The notes: generated from the letters alone by a model not told the origin. Counted from the first letter of the stretch, positions 7,975 to 17,496 are shown. The stretch: DNA of 64,000 bases from Bacteriovorax sp. (GCA_014377485.1 JACMPM010000005.1:53614-117613), one strand, 5' to 3'. Translations and numbers: made by a program.

Positions 7975-10143
7975 ATGATTCATCTCCCGCCCCTCATACA
8001 AGATCTTGCGATCATACTTATGGCTGCAGGGTTTGTTACCATTCTTTTCCGAAAAATAGGTCAGCCAGTTGTACTCGGTTATATCATCGCAGGCTTTCTA
8101 GTTAGTTCTCATGTTGGTTTGTTACCAAGAGTCTCGGATCTTCCAAATATTCAAGTATGGGCTGAAATTGGCGTTATCTTTTTATTGTTTGCTCTGGGTC
8201 TGGAGTTCAGCTTTAAAAAATTACTCCACGTAGGTGGACCTTCATCCATTGCAGCCCTAGTTGAAGTGTGTGGGATGGTGATTCTTGGTTTTTCGAGCGG
8301 TAAATTTTTTGGATGGTCAAACATTGATAGTTTATTTCTTGGCGGTATTTTAGCTATTTCGTCTACCACCATTATAATTCGAACCTTGGGCGAAACCGGA
8401 ATGAAGGGGCGGGGGTTTGTTGAATTTGTTTTTGGTATATTAATTATTGAAGATCTAGTTGCAGTTTTACTACTTGTGCTTCTATCAACCGTTGCCGTAA
8501 CAAATCAATTTAATGGAAAAGAACTACTTGTTTCAACTTTAAAACTTTTTTTCTTTGTAGTGCTTTGTTTTTTAACCGGAATATTTATTCTTCCAACTTT
8601 ACTCAAGGCCATTCGCAAAATATTAACAGAGGAAATGCTTCTCATCGTTTCCTTAGCATTTTGCTTTTTGATGGTAATCCTCTCTACACATGCGGGATTT
8701 TCTCCTGCCTTAGGTGCATTTATAATGGGTTCAATTTTGGCAGAAACAAGTGAGGTGAAAAAAATTGAACATTTAATTCTACCGGTAAAAGATTTGTTTG
8801 CGGCTATCTTTTTTGTGTCTGTGGGAATGCTAATCAATCCTAAAGTACTGCTGGAGTACAGTGGACAAATTGTGATTTTGACTATAATTACTGTATTCGG
8901 AAAGTTTTTTACTATTTTACTTGGCGCGCTAATTTCGCGTCGATCTTTGCGCCATTCGATCCAAGCAGGATTAAGTCTTGCTCAGATTGGTGAATTCTCA
9001 TTCATTATTGCCGCCCTAGGTATTAATCTAAAAGTAACGAGTAGTTTTCTATACCCGATTGCAGTTGGTGTTTCAGTCATAACTACATTTATTACACCTT
9101 ATCTCATTCGAAACATCGATCCGATATTTGTGTGGATTGAAAAATGTTTGCCGTCGATGAAACAAGACTCTATAAAGAAAAAACCTCATCATTCGAATAC
9201 AAAATTAGAAGAAAGACAAAAATGGAAAAATAATGTATTCAACTCTCTCAGCTTTATCGTCCTGAATGCCGTAATTATCCTTGCTATTTTTTCATCATTC
9301 TTTTGGCTATTTGTTTACACCAATAAATATATTGGATTAAGCATGACACTGTTATTGTCTGCTCCATTTTTTTGGGCCTTGCTACTTAGAAAGGCATTAC
9401 CTCTTTCAAATAGTAAAAAAGATCGTATCACTTTTATTTGTATGGAAAGTTTACGTATAATTATTGTTTGTATTTTATTTTGGTACCTAGCCTCTCACTT
9501 TTATTCGATTTCCCTCATTATCGCGATGTTTTTATTAGTCACTTTGATTCTTATATTTTTATGTTCACCTTTTTTAAAATATATTTATAGTAAATTTGAA
9601 AAACATTTAATAAAGAATTTTTTTGAAAAAGAAAATTCAACTCAAGCTCCAACTTTTGGGCCCTGGGACGCCCATATTTCTTACTTGGTTATTCCTGCTG
9701 AATCAGAAGTCGCAGGTAAAACTCTTCATGAACTTAAAATTCGTGAAACTTTTGGTGCCTCAATCGCTCTTATTGAAAGAGGTCATTTGTTTATAACTGC
9801 TCCAGGCAGGGATGAAAAACTTTTCCCTAACGACCGCGTCGCCGTTATTGGCGACGATGAAATGATCGAGCGACTGACTCAATTTTTAAAATCAACCAAA
9901 GTTTTCACACCCAATACAAAAGTTGAAAACTACGCGCTCCATAAAGTTTTAGTTACCAATAAAATGTCTTTCGCATTTAAAACCATTCGAAAATCTGGTA
10001 TTCGGGAGAAGACGGATGGACTGGTCGTTGGAATCGAGCGGCATGGTGAAAGAATCCTCAACCCAGACTCGATGCTTAAAATACTACCCGATGACCTATT
10101 ATGGATTGTTGGAGACAGCTCCAAAATTGAAACAATGAATTAG
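7975..10143 (+). CDS. CPA2 monovalent cation:H+ antiporter with TrkA-C domains
   Basis: A 722-residue inner-membrane protein. Residues 1-385 are the Na+/H+ exchanger (KefB/CPA2) module of about 12 helices, with the core segments GQPVVLGYIIAGFL, ALGLEFSFKKLL and AISSTTIIIRTLGETG. Residues 420-545 add four more membrane helices. The C-terminal 170 residues hold two TrkA-C-like regulatory domains (AGKTLHELKIRETFGASI... and FAFKTIRKSGIREKTDGLVVGI...). There is no TrkA-N Rossmann domain, so it differs from classical KefB/KefC. It likely exchanges K+ or Na+ for protons. No strong SD is visible. Stop is 4 bases from the convergent receiver gene. Confidence 0.9.
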   Translation: MIHLPPLIQDLAIILMAAGFVTILFRKIGQPVVLGYIIAGFLVSSHVGLLPRVSDLPNIQVWAEIGVIFLLFALGLEFSFKKLLHVGGPSSIAALVEVCGMVILGFSSGKFFGWSNIDSLFLGGILAISSTTIIIRTLGETGMKGRGFVEFVFGILIIEDLVAVLLLVLLSTVAVTNQFNGKELLVSTLKLFFFVVLCFLTGIFILPTLLKAIRKILTEEMLLIVSLAFCFLMVILSTHAGFSPALGAFIMGSILAETSEVKKIEHLILPVKDLFAAIFFVSVGMLINPKVLLEYSGQIVILTIITVFGKFFTILLGALISRRSLRHSIQAGLSLAQIGEFSFIIAALGINLKVTSSFLYPIAVGVSVITTFITPYLIRNIDPIFVWIEKCLPSMKQDSIKKKPHHSNTKLEERQKWKNNVFNSLSFIVLNAVIILAIFSSFFWLFVYTNKYIGLSMTLLLSAPFFWALLLRKALPLSNSKKDRITFICMESLRIIIVCILFWYLASHFYSISLIIAMFLLVTLILIFLCSPFLKYIYSKFEKHLIKNFFEKENSTQAPTFGPWDAHISYLVIPAESEVAGKTLHELKIRETFGASIALIERGHLFITAPGRDEKLFPNDRVAVIGDDEMIERLTQFLKSTKVFTPNTKVENYALHKVLVTNKMSFAFKTIRKSGIREKTDGLVVGIERHGERILNPDSMLKILPDDLLWIVGDSSKIETMN

Positions 10144-10147
10144 CAGA

Positions 10148-10522
10148 TTAATGACTGCAGTAGCGATTTACAATGCCTATGAGATCTTCAATTTTAAAAT
10201 TCTTACTTAAATAGTCAACATGAAAAGGCGTTAATTGTCTTCCCAGGTCTTTTTCAGCAGAAAGAATAACAATTGGAATGGAAGCCAATTCAGAATTTTT
10301 ATTGCTTTTTATATTAGAAAGAAACTCTAATCCGTTCATTGAAGGCATCATTAAGTCACAAAATATTAATGATGGTTTGACATCATGAGAAAGAATTTCA
10401 AGTGCACTTGCTCCACTGTTGGCGGAAAAAGATTTATGCCCTAAAATTTCTAGTACCTTTTTTAACGCAACCTGGACTTCTGGATCATCATCGATTATCA
10501 GAATTTTTTTTGATTTTTTCAT
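10148..10522 (-). CDS. Single-domain response regulator (receiver)
   Basis: A 124-residue CheY-like receiver without output domain. The acidic pair is in ILIIDDDPE, the phosphoacceptor Asp in LIFCDLMMPSMNG, the Ser/Thr switch in IVILSAE, and the conserved Lys in YLSKNF. It is the third gene of an operon, two bases after the Hpt gene, so it is likely the phosphorylation partner of that Hpt protein. With no output domain it should act by protein contact or as a phosphate sink. Confidence 0.9.
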   Translation of the reverse strand: MKKSKKILIIDDDPEVQVALKKVLEILGHKSFSANSGASALEILSHDVKPSLIFCDLMMPSMNGLEFLSNIKSNKNSELASIPIVILSAEKDLGRQLTPFHVDYLSKNFKIEDLIGIVNRYCSH

Positions 10523-10524
10523 AC

Positions 10525-10845
10525 TTACTCAGATTTAGCTTCATTTAAAAAAGATTGGAATTCATCAACAACATTTGGGAGATGCTCCATATCTCCACTT
10601 TTAGCTGTAGTCTCCAGACGAAAGCCAATTTCACTTAATTGTGAAAAACCATACAAACCAGCACTTCCTTTTATTTTGTGACCGATTTTTTGAATTTTCT
10701 CCAACCTGTGCGTGTCCTTTACATCCTGCAGGCTATTCTTGATCTCCTTAAGATCCTCAATTCGTTTATCCAAATAGCTTTTCCCCTGTGAGAAAAAATA
10801 TTTTTCTATTTCATGTATTCGATTACCATTAGTATCTGCTTTCAT
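10525..10845 (-). CDS. Hpt-domain phosphotransfer protein
   Basis: A 106-residue four-helix Hpt protein. The phosphorylatable His lies in the motif HKIKGSAGLYGF (about residue 56). It shuttles phosphoryl groups between receivers or hybrid kinases. Its ATG overlaps the stop of the upstream cyclase-domain gene as ATGA, so the two are translationally coupled. The receiver gene follows at two bases. No kinase is encoded in the operon, so the phosphate source is elsewhere. Confidence 0.88.
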   Translation of the reverse strand: MKADTNGNRIHEIEKYFFSQGKSYLDKRIEDLKEIKNSLQDVKDTHRLEKIQKIGHKIKGSAGLYGFSQLSEIGFRLETTAKSGDMEHLPNVVDEFQSFLNEAKSE

Positions 10846-12065
10846 TTTCTTACCTCAGAGTTATCTTCAAAACGTTTAAATGGCCTGCATTCTATTGTAA
10901 AACAATTCGCAGTACGAAGATGTGACTTACAAACTATGCAATTCACATCAGTATCTTTATTCCAGTCGACTACATTAACCTGTTCAATAATTAATCTCTT
11001 TCCACAATGTTGACAATTAACTTCATATGATGAACTTGTTATATCCTCTTGCTTATCGGGAAGCATTTTTTTCAAATCATGTGCAGCTTTGTGCGAAGGA
11101 TGAATTGATAAGTTTGCAATATTAACCCCATCCGAGAAAATTGTAACTGGTCCATCACTCGAAATGGTTATAACCAAAGTATCTGAGAAATCATAAGAAA
11201 ATCTTTGCGCAGAAGTGTGTCTAGTTCCTTTTAATTCAGGTATGAGTCCTCTACTTTTATTTGAATTTTTTAAATGAATGCCAGTTCGCATAAATTTCCC
11301 CTGTGGGTTCAGATAAGTAGCTCCATCAATCTGCGAGAGAAAATGACAAAAAGTAACAGCACGAGATTCATCTAAAATTGAAAAATTAAATTCTGAAATA
11401 TCTAGCCCTGTTGTCTGATCTTCAGAACTTACTTTTGGTATTTCTTTTAACCACCATACAATAGTAGCCCCAACTTGAGGAATCGGACTTAATAAGTGAA
11501 ATGCAAATTCTAGAATTCGATTAAGTATTGCGTGGTTTATATCAGAGACACAACGTGAAATTTTCCATGCGGCTTCTTTTATAAGCGGCTTGGTAAACCA
11601 GTTTCTATTCTCTAAAATGATAATGCTATTGCCTTGAAAAAACTTTACAATTCCAGTCGCTCCTCTTTGAACAAACAATCCTCCCGATGGTGGAAATGCA
11701 CGAACTAATAAAAGTTCGTCGAGTAAAGGTTCTCTAAAATAAACTAATCCAAAAAATATTTCTTTTTCATATAAAAGAAAACAATCAATCCCATTGGCAA
11801 ATTTACGGGCCATGCTTATTTGTTCAACATGAACCAGAACGTAATCAACTCCAAACAGTTCTGAAGAAACTTCAACAAACATCGCGCCCTCAGAAGCTAT
11901 AATTCCTTCATGGGCCTCGCTCGCAACTATTAATGACAACTCATAAAGAGTTAGATTTGATGTGAGCCATTGATGAAGATCGAAACGTATTCCATTAAGT
12001 TCTAGTTCTTTTGCTAGAAGTATCTGCATTTCATTCTGTCGATCAGAACTTGTTGCCAACGTCAT
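10842..12065 (-). CDS. DisA_N/DAC-domain protein (diadenylate cyclase-like) with Zn ribbon
   Basis: About 407 residues from the ATG at 12065 (AGGAG five bases upstream; the longer frame starting at 12098 lacks an SD). The N-terminal 225 residues are an unassigned, probably sensory region with no clear membrane helix. A diadenylate cyclase domain follows: DGATYL and GTRHTSAQRFS correspond to the DGA and RHR motifs that bind and cyclise ATP to c-di-AMP; the last Arg of RHR is Thr here. The C-terminus has a zinc ribbon with CQHC and CIVC (about 350-380). Some DAC proteins carry dedicated N-terminal sensor domains, which fits. Translationally coupled to the Hpt gene. Activity is not certain because of the RHT substitution. 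Confidence 0.78.
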   Translation of the reverse strand: MTLATSSDRQNEMQILLAKELELNGIRFDLHQWLTSNLTLYELSLIVASEAHEGIIASEGAMFVEVSSELFGVDYVLVHVEQISMARKFANGIDCFLLYEKEIFFGLVYFREPLLDELLLVRAFPPSGGLFVQRGATGIVKFFQGNSIIILENRNWFTKPLIKEAAWKISRCVSDINHAILNRILEFAFHLLSPIPQVGATIVWWLKEIPKVSSEDQTTGLDISEFNFSILDESRAVTFCHFLSQIDGATYLNPQGKFMRTGIHLKNSNKSRGLIPELKGTRHTSAQRFSYDFSDTLVITISSDGPVTIFSDGVNIANLSIHPSHKAAHDLKKMLPDKQEDITSSSYEVNCQHCGKRLIIEQVNVVDWNKDTDVNCIVCKSHLRTANCFTIECRPFKRFEDNSEVRK

Positions 12066-12158
12066 CAAGACTCCTATAAATTTTAGATAACAATACACGA
12101 AGAATAATTTTGTCTCGTGTACATTACTTCTTTATTCATTTTTCCAAAGGTGATAGCC

Positions 12159-12578
12159 GTGGTCGAAATTAAAACAAGAATTGGTCGCTCAGTTTTCGTA
12201 GTTGAAGATGATCTTGAACTCTCTTCTGTTATTGACCGTATTCTTATAAGTATCGATCCAATTCTCCATCTTGAGTGGGCCACCACTGCCGAAGAAGCAA
12301 TCACGACTCTAGTAAAAAGATCTAAAGAAAAAAACGGCAACCCTTATGACCTTATGATCTGTGACATTTATTTAGAAGGAGCTAGAAATGGTCTAGACCT
12401 TTGGAAATTTTGTCACACTCATTATCCAACCATGAAGGTCGTGATCATTTCAGGGATAGATCCTGAAAAACTCACTGTACTTCTAGACTCTCTTGAAGAG
12501 GTTCCGCTTTTTCTAAGTAAGCCTTTTTCAGTAAGTGACTGTAGCAATCTTTTAGAAAGCCTACTAATCGTTCAGTAG
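12159..12578 (+). CDS. Single-domain response regulator (receiver)
   Basis: A stand-alone receiver of about 139 residues from GTG 12159, which has AAAGGTGA upstream. The longer ATG start at 12117 has no SD and adds a poor N-terminus. Motifs: acidic residues in VFVVEDDLE, phosphoacceptor Asp in LMICDIYLEGARNG, Ser in VVIISGID, Lys in FLSKPF. It is divergent from the DAC-Hpt-receiver operon, with about 90 bases between. It is therefore likely a second receiver of the same phosphorelay, which is inference from position. Confidence 0.88.
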   Translation: MVEIKTRIGRSVFVVEDDLELSSVIDRILISIDPILHLEWATTAEEAITTLVKRSKEKNGNPYDLMICDIYLEGARNGLDLWKFCHTHYPTMKVVIISGIDPEKLTVLLDSLEEVPLFLSKPFSVSDCSNLLESLLIVQ

Positions 12579-12671
12579 ATTGCATTAATTAATGAAATAG
12601 AAAAAATACATTAATAAAATAGGAAACATAGTTTAAACTTATATATAAAAGTTATGAGTTGGAGAATCAAT

Positions 12672-12910
12672 ATGAAGCCAATAAAGATCTGCATCTTCCT
12701 TGCAAGTGGTTGAGCTCCTCCTGCTGGCCAGCTTAGCGCTAGAAGCGGTTTTCAGGCGTTAGAGATCATGCGACTCCAATCATCCTATGTCGGAATTGAA
12801 CTCCTACCTTCATAATCACAGGCCCTAAAAGCACAAATATATTATTCGGTGCTTATTTAAAAGAAGAACTATTAAAATATATTTTGGAAGCTGTAGGTAG
12901 TTTTAATTGA
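12672..12910 (+). pseudogene. Unidentified broken gene with in-frame TGA
   Basis: The 324-base gap between the receiver and the ScfR-type regulator holds a decayed frame. It starts at ATG 12672 with GGAG seven bases upstream and reads MKPIKICIFLASG. TGA follows at 12711, then APPAGQLSARSGFQALEIM continues in frame to a TAA at 12813. A second frame carries on as TFIITGPKSTNILFGAYLKEE... to TGA 12908-12910, overlapping the convergent gene's stop. One nonsense codon and one frameshift would explain it. The first segment vaguely recalls the N-terminus of PPi-dependent phosphofructokinase (ILTAGGLAP) but this is weak. A selenocysteine reading of TGA is possible but not supported. Confidence 0.4.
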
Positions 12911-14363
12911 TTAGTTCAAACAGAGCTTGTTCTTTCTTGGCTTTTTCTATTTCTTTTTGATAGATTGTCGCTGGTACAACTCTGTCTTCGCAATTTTCTT
13001 TTGGGCATCTCTCACATGTTTGCCCAATAGAAATACGTGAAAGAATTGGATCATCTAAAAACTTAATTACGTTTTTTAATTCTTCATTAACTAAAAACCC
13101 GATGGTTAAAGACTGAAGTGTATTTTCTTTTGTGTTTGATTTTCTTGCCAGTGAAATGGAAAAATACTGTTGCCCGTCTTCAACTATGGATATCTGTCCC
13201 AAAAGATAATTATTTTGATTGCCTTCGGAAAGTTGTATTTTTATTTGTTGTAAACTCTTAATCGCAACCCATCGTCTGCAATAATTCTCACTCATTCGCT
13301 GCCCATGAGGGCTATGAAGCTGTGAAAGATGTAATTCTTTGTTCATTGTAAAGCGCTCGACTTCATCAACCTTGGTAGTAACGCCAAGAAAAAAGAGTTC
13401 ATTGATTTTAAAATGTGACGGTAAGACTTGAGTTAAGCGATGAAACATTAACTCTGCACTTACTTTGTATTTATCTATAAGTGAAAGGAATAAATTTGGA
13501 TCAAATTGGGAATTGGAAAAAAATATTTTCAAGTCTTTCGAAAACATTTTTTCTTCAAGTAATACTGCGCCTGAAAAATAACTTGCTTTATAATCTTCTA
13601 AGAGTGCCCCCAGACTTTTCTCTAAGTTACTTAGGCCTAAAAGGCGATGCCCGATTTCTTTTGTTAAGTAAAAAGTTTTTTGTCCTGCTTCGAGTTTTCC
13701 ATTTAGAAAAATGATAGATTTATCAGATCGTTTCACTAAAACCTTGGTTTCCTCTAATAAAGAATTTGCAGACAAGGATTTTTCGTCTATTTCGTAATGA
13801 TATTGTTTTTTTATCAATGAAGTCATGTCTTCATAACTAATACTTTCTTGATTCAGATTCAAATCAGACCGCATTTTTTTAGCCATTTTCTCAAGTTCTG
13901 GAAAATAATTATCGTTGGCCTCAATGAAAGATCGCAAAGCTGCACCATAAATATCTTCTAACTTCATATCGAATGATCGAGAGATTTGAAGAACTGTTAA
14001 AACAAAGGATGCAAATTTTTCAGGAGCATTCCCCATCAGGTCGACGACATCAGATTCACTTAAGCCAAAAAGTTCTAGAGGCATCTTGCTGACAAGATCA
14101 CCTTCTAAAAATTTAAGTAGGGGGTGAAGATTGCGTCCTGTTTTGAAAGAGACCAAGTCTCCTAAATCAACCCCTAGTCCTACAGCAAGCGAAGCTAGTT
14201 TTTCAACTTTTGGATACTTTTTTCCCTTCTCTATTTCGTTAAGATAAGAAATTGATAGGTCTGAGAGATCGGCCAATTCTTTTAAGGAAAAACCCCGTCT
14301 GATCCGCAATTGGCGTATTTTTAGACCCAAAATAAATCTAAGAACGGTTTTTTTCTTCAGCAT
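12903..14363 (-). CDS. ScfR/RamB-type short-chain acyl-CoA regulator
   Basis: 486 residues. Residues 10-70 form an XRE helix-turn-helix (KIRQLRIRRGFSLKELADLS, then ISYLNEIEKGKKYP). The middle region (about 170-330) matches the ImmA/IrrE-like region of RamB/ScfR regulators, including FYLTKEIGHRLLGL where metallopeptidases have HExxH (so probably not a peptidase). The C-terminus ends with the ScfR-type Cys motif IGQTCERCPKENCEDR. Known family members (RamB, PccR, MccR) sense short-chain acyl-CoAs and control glyoxylate-shunt or propionate genes. It is divergent from malate synthase/isocitrate lyase, with a repeated GCGAA operator between, so control of that gene and autoregulation are strongly suggested. 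Confidence 0.88.
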   Translation of the reverse strand: MLKKKTVLRFILGLKIRQLRIRRGFSLKELADLSDLSISYLNEIEKGKKYPKVEKLASLAVGLGVDLGDLVSFKTGRNLHPLLKFLEGDLVSKMPLELFGLSESDVVDLMGNAPEKFASFVLTVLQISRSFDMKLEDIYGAALRSFIEANDNYFPELEKMAKKMRSDLNLNQESISYEDMTSLIKKQYHYEIDEKSLSANSLLEETKVLVKRSDKSIIFLNGKLEAGQKTFYLTKEIGHRLLGLSNLEKSLGALLEDYKASYFSGAVLLEEKMFSKDLKIFFSNSQFDPNLFLSLIDKYKVSAELMFHRLTQVLPSHFKINELFFLGVTTKVDEVERFTMNKELHLSQLHSPHGQRMSENYCRRWVAIKSLQQIKIQLSEGNQNNYLLGQISIVEDGQQYFSISLARKSNTKENTLQSLTIGFLVNEELKNVIKFLDDPILSRISIGQTCERCPKENCEDRVVPATIYQKEIEKAKKEQALFELIN

Positions 14364-14404
14364 AATGAAGTGACTATACGCAAATCTAGTTTTGATGTCT
14401 AGCA

Positions 14405-14467
14405 GCGAAATGTAAGTATTTGCGAATTTAGAATACTAGCGAAAATTCGCTAGCTTTTATGTTTCGC
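14405..14467. promoter_or_regulatory. Five-box GCGAA operator array with 17-bp periodicity
   Basis: GCGAA occurs at 14405, 14422 and 14439, exactly 17 bases apart. Its complement TTCGC occurs at 14446 and 14463, again 17 apart. The two orientations meet in a palindrome CTAGCGAA-AA-TTCGCTAG (14436-14453). A further CGCAAAT half site lies at 14379-14385, near the regulator's start. The array sits in the 182-base divergent spacer between the ScfR-type regulator and the malate synthase/isocitrate lyase gene. That is where RamB-like proteins act. Regular spacing suggests cooperative binding; this is inference. Confidence 0.75.
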
Positions 14468-14545
14468 TAATGTTTAATATATTCCGAGCAATAAACTTAA
14501 CGTCTATTGAATACCTTACAACCCAAAGTACAAGGAGGAACGCCC

Positions 14546-17482
14546 ATGAGCTATCATTCATTAAACGAATCTGTCCAGATTTCTAGTGGTGCTTTAAACG
14601 ATCGCTCTATAAAATTACTTGATATAGGTTTTTTAGATTTACTCGCAAAACTCCATCGTAAAATGGAAATAAGACGGAACCAATTACTTGCCGTCAGACG
14701 CCGTCGACAAGAATCTTATGATCAAGGCGCTATTCCTCGAACTGAAATTTTAAACGCAAATTCAACACTCCCAGACTGGAGTGTTGCAAGCATCCCAGAT
14801 GATTTAAAACTTCGAAGAGTTGAGATCACGGGCCCGGTAAATGACACAAAAATGGTCATCAATATGCTCTCACGAAATAGCGATGGTTCCAGAGCAGATA
14901 TGGCGATGCTTGATTTTGAAGATTCAATAAAGCCTTCATGGAATAATATAATCGACGGTGTCTACAATGTTATTGGCGCAAGTCTTGGGGAGCTCCATTA
15001 TCAAAAAGATGATCAATCAAAAGTATACAAAGTAGATCCTAAAGATATGGCAGGCCTCATGGTTCGTGTCAGAGGATTTCATCTTCAAGAAGTAAATATC
15101 AAAATTGATGGTCAATATGTTTCTGCCGGTCTTTTTGATTTGGCCCTTTGTTTTTATCATACTGCTGAAAATCTCATCAAGGCCCATAAAACTCCAAAAT
15201 ATTATGTTCCAAAAATAGAATACCCAATGGAAGCCTGGTGGTGGAATGATCTTTTTATTCAACTTCAAGCTGAACTTGGATATGAAATAGGAACTTTGCG
15301 CGCTACTTTTTTAATTGAGACCCTCCCTGCTGCTTTTAATATGGAAGAAATTCTTTATGAACTTAGAGATCATGTTGTCGGAATGAATGTCGGACGATGG
15401 GATAAAATATTCTCTGATATCAAAACTCTCAAAAATCATCCTTCTAGGATTAGTCCTGATCGCAGTGAAATTAATATGAAGAAATTCTGGATGGAGAACT
15501 ATGCTAAGAAATTAGTTAATGTTTGCCACCGTCGTGGAGCTTTCGCCATTGGCGGGATGTCTGCTTTTACTCCAGGAAAAGACCCTGAAGTCAGAGCTCT
15601 TCAAACTAAAAAAGTACTCGAAGATAAATCTAATGAATTCAAACTGGGTCATGATGGTTGTTGGGTTTCTCATCCTTACTTCATCGGACCAGCTATGCAA
15701 TGCTTTCCAAAATCAAATCAAGTTGAATTTATTGATGATAATTTTTCGGCCCATCCACAACTAATTATGGAAGGCTCAGGTCCCAGAACTCTTGGTGGAT
15801 TAAAAACCAATATTCAAGTGGCCATTGCCTATTTGATTGGTCTTTCAAAAGGCCTGGGATGCGTGGCCCATAATAATATGATGGAAGATTTAGCAACGCT
15901 GGAAATTTCACGTGCGCAAGTTTGGCAGTGGAATCATTACAACGTCACTCTTGATGAAGGTACAGTTGTTAATGATGCTTTAATTAAAGAACTTTTTCAA
16001 AAAGAACAAGAACCTTTTCTAGTTGAAATTTTAAACAACCAGACCTTATCTGATAAAGAAAAAATGAGTGAGATCCATATTCTCAATAAAGCTACATTAG
16101 ATGGGATGATTCTGTTCACCTCTACTACGCTTGAACCATTCTTAACAACTACAAGCCCTTTAGAAATTTCATCCACCCACACATATAATAGGAGAAACAG
16201 AATGGACGAAGCTACAAAATTAGAAACACTTTGGGAAAAAGACAAAAGATGGAGAGGAATCACACGGGACTATTCACCGGCCGAAGTTTTAAAACTTAGA
16301 GGCTCGTACAGAGTTGAACATTCACTCGCAAGACTCGGAGCTGAAAATCTTTGGCGCTTGTTAAACGAAGAAATTTATATCAACGCTCTTGGAGCTTTGA
16401 CCGGTAACCAAGCTGTTCAACAAGTAAGAGCTGGTTTAAAAGCGATATATCTCTCGGGCTGGCAAGTTGCAGCTGATGCTAACCAAGCAGGAGAAATGTA
16501 CCCAGACCAAAGTTTATACCCATCTGATAGCGTTCCAAATGTTGTTAAAAAAATTAATCAGGCCCTTATCCGTGCTGACCAAGTTGAAAGTGCTGAAGGC
16601 CTTGTCACAAGAGAATGGCTTGCGCCAATCGTAGCAGACGCAGAAGCTGGATTTGGTGGTTCATTGAATGCTTACGAATTGATGAAACAAATGATTGCAG
16701 CAGGTGCGGCTGGTGTTCACTTTGAAGATCAACTTGCAAGTGAGAAAAAATGTGGTCACTTAGGTGGAAAAGTTTTAGTTCCAACTTGTGAATTCGTTAA
16801 AAAATTAACTGCAGCAAGACTTGCTGCAGACGTAATGGATGTACCAACTTTGGTTATCGCAAGAACTGATGCTCAAGCAGCAACTCTTCTTACAAGTGAT
16901 GTAGATGAAAGAGATCATAAATTCTTAACTGGAGAGAGAACACCAGAAGGATTTTTCAGAATTAAAAACGGAATGGACATCGCTATCGCACGTGGATTAG
17001 CTTACGCTCCTTATGCTGATTTAATTTGGTGTGAAACTTCAACTCCAGATTTAGATGAAGCGAGATTGTTCGCTGAAAGTATACATGCTCAATTTCCAAA
17101 TAAAATGTTGGCGTATAACTGCTCACCATCGTTTAACTGGAAAAAGAAACTTGATGCTACAACTATCGCAAACTTCCAAAAAGAACTTGGAGCGATGGGA
17201 TACAAATTCCAATTTGTAACTTTAGCTGGTTTCCATTCATTGAACTTCTCTATGTTCACACTCGCTCATAATTACAAAACACACGGTATGAGTGCATACT
17301 CTGCTCTTCAAGAAGATGAATTTAGCGCAGAAGCAATTGGCTACACTGCAACTAAACATCAACGTGAAGTTGGAACTGGTTATTTCGATTTAGTTTCAAA
17401 CACTATCAGCCAAGGTACATCATCTACACTTGCTCTGAAGGGTTCAACTGAAGAAGAACAATTCAGTGGAGCTACTGCTTAA
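14546..17482 (+). CDS. Malate synthase-isocitrate lyase in one frame
   Basis: Start set at ATG 14546, seven bases after AAGGAGG; the upstream in-frame ATG (14507) has no SD. Residues 1 to about 540 are malate synthase [33 protein letters not shown] and [17 protein letters not shown] carry its known active-site residues. From Met at 16202 to the end (about 427 residues) is a complete isocitrate lyase with [19 protein letters not shown] and NCSPSFNW. Together they catalyse the glyoxylate shunt, feeding acetyl-CoA carbon into malate and succinate. The junction contains an intact SD and ATG for isocitrate lyase, so production of separate lyase is also likely. ScfR-type regulator is divergent; a terminator follows. 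Confidence 0.9.
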   Translation: MSYHSLNESVQISSGALNDRSIKLLDIGFLDLLAKLHRKMEIRRNQLLAVRRRRQESYDQGAIPRTEILNANSTLPDWSVASIPDDLKLRRVEITGPVNDTKMVINMLSRNSDGSRADMAMLDFEDSIKPSWNNIIDGVYNVIGASLGELHYQKDDQSKVYKVDPKDMAGLMVRVRGFHLQEVNIKIDGQYVSAGLFDLALCFYHTAENLIKAHKTPKYYVPKIEYPMEAWWWNDLFIQLQAELGYEIGTLRATFLIETLPAAFNMEEILYELRDHVVGMNVGRWDKIFSDIKTLKNHPSRISPDRSEINMKKFWMENYAKKLVNVCHRRGAFAIGGMSAFTPGKDPEVRALQTKKVLEDKSNEFKLGHDGCWVSHPYFIGPAMQCFPKSNQVEFIDDNFSAHPQLIMEGSGPRTLGGLKTNIQVAIAYLIGLSKGLGCVAHNNMMEDLATLEISRAQVWQWNHYNVTLDEGTVVNDALIKELFQKEQEPFLVEILNNQTLSDKEKMSEIHILNKATLDGMILFTSTTLEPFLTTTSPLEISSTHTYNRRNRMDEATKLETLWEKDKRWRGITRDYSPAEVLKLRGSYRVEHSLARLGAENLWRLLNEEIYINALGALTGNQAVQQVRAGLKAIYLSGWQVAADANQAGEMYPDQSLYPSDSVPNVVKKINQALIRADQVESAEGLVTREWLAPIVADAEAGFGGSLNAYELMKQMIAAGAAGVHFEDQLASEKKCGHLGGKVLVPTCEFVKKLTAARLAADVMDVPTLVIARTDAQAATLLTSDVDERDHKFLTGERTPEGFFRIKNGMDIAIARGLAYAPYADLIWCETSTPDLDEARLFAESIHAQFPNKMLAYNCSPSFNWKKKLDATTIANFQKELGAMGYKFQFVTLAGFHSLNFSMFTLAHNYKTHGMSAYSALQEDEFSAEAIGYTATKHQREVGTGYFDLVSNTISQGTSSTLALKGSTEEEQFSGATA
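16186..16204 (+). promoter_or_regulatory. Internal SD and start of the isocitrate lyase part
   Basis: Inside the long frame, TAATAGGAGAAACAGAATG places AGGAG seven bases before ATG 16202, where all isocitrate lyase homology begins. TAA and TAG (16186-16191) occur in the -1 frame at exactly the position where a separate malate synthase stop would be expected. The site looks like an ancestral aceB-aceA intergenic junction whose stop has been bypassed by a frame change, either natural or through a sequence error. Confidence 0.75.
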
Positions 17483-17496
17483 TAAGAAAAATTTAT

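Noticed and set aside
12672..12815. Selenocysteine reading of TGA at 12711-12713
   Set aside because: No convincing SECIS hairpin with a conserved loop after the TGA, the frame then ends at 12813, and the continuation lies in another frame; decay is simpler.
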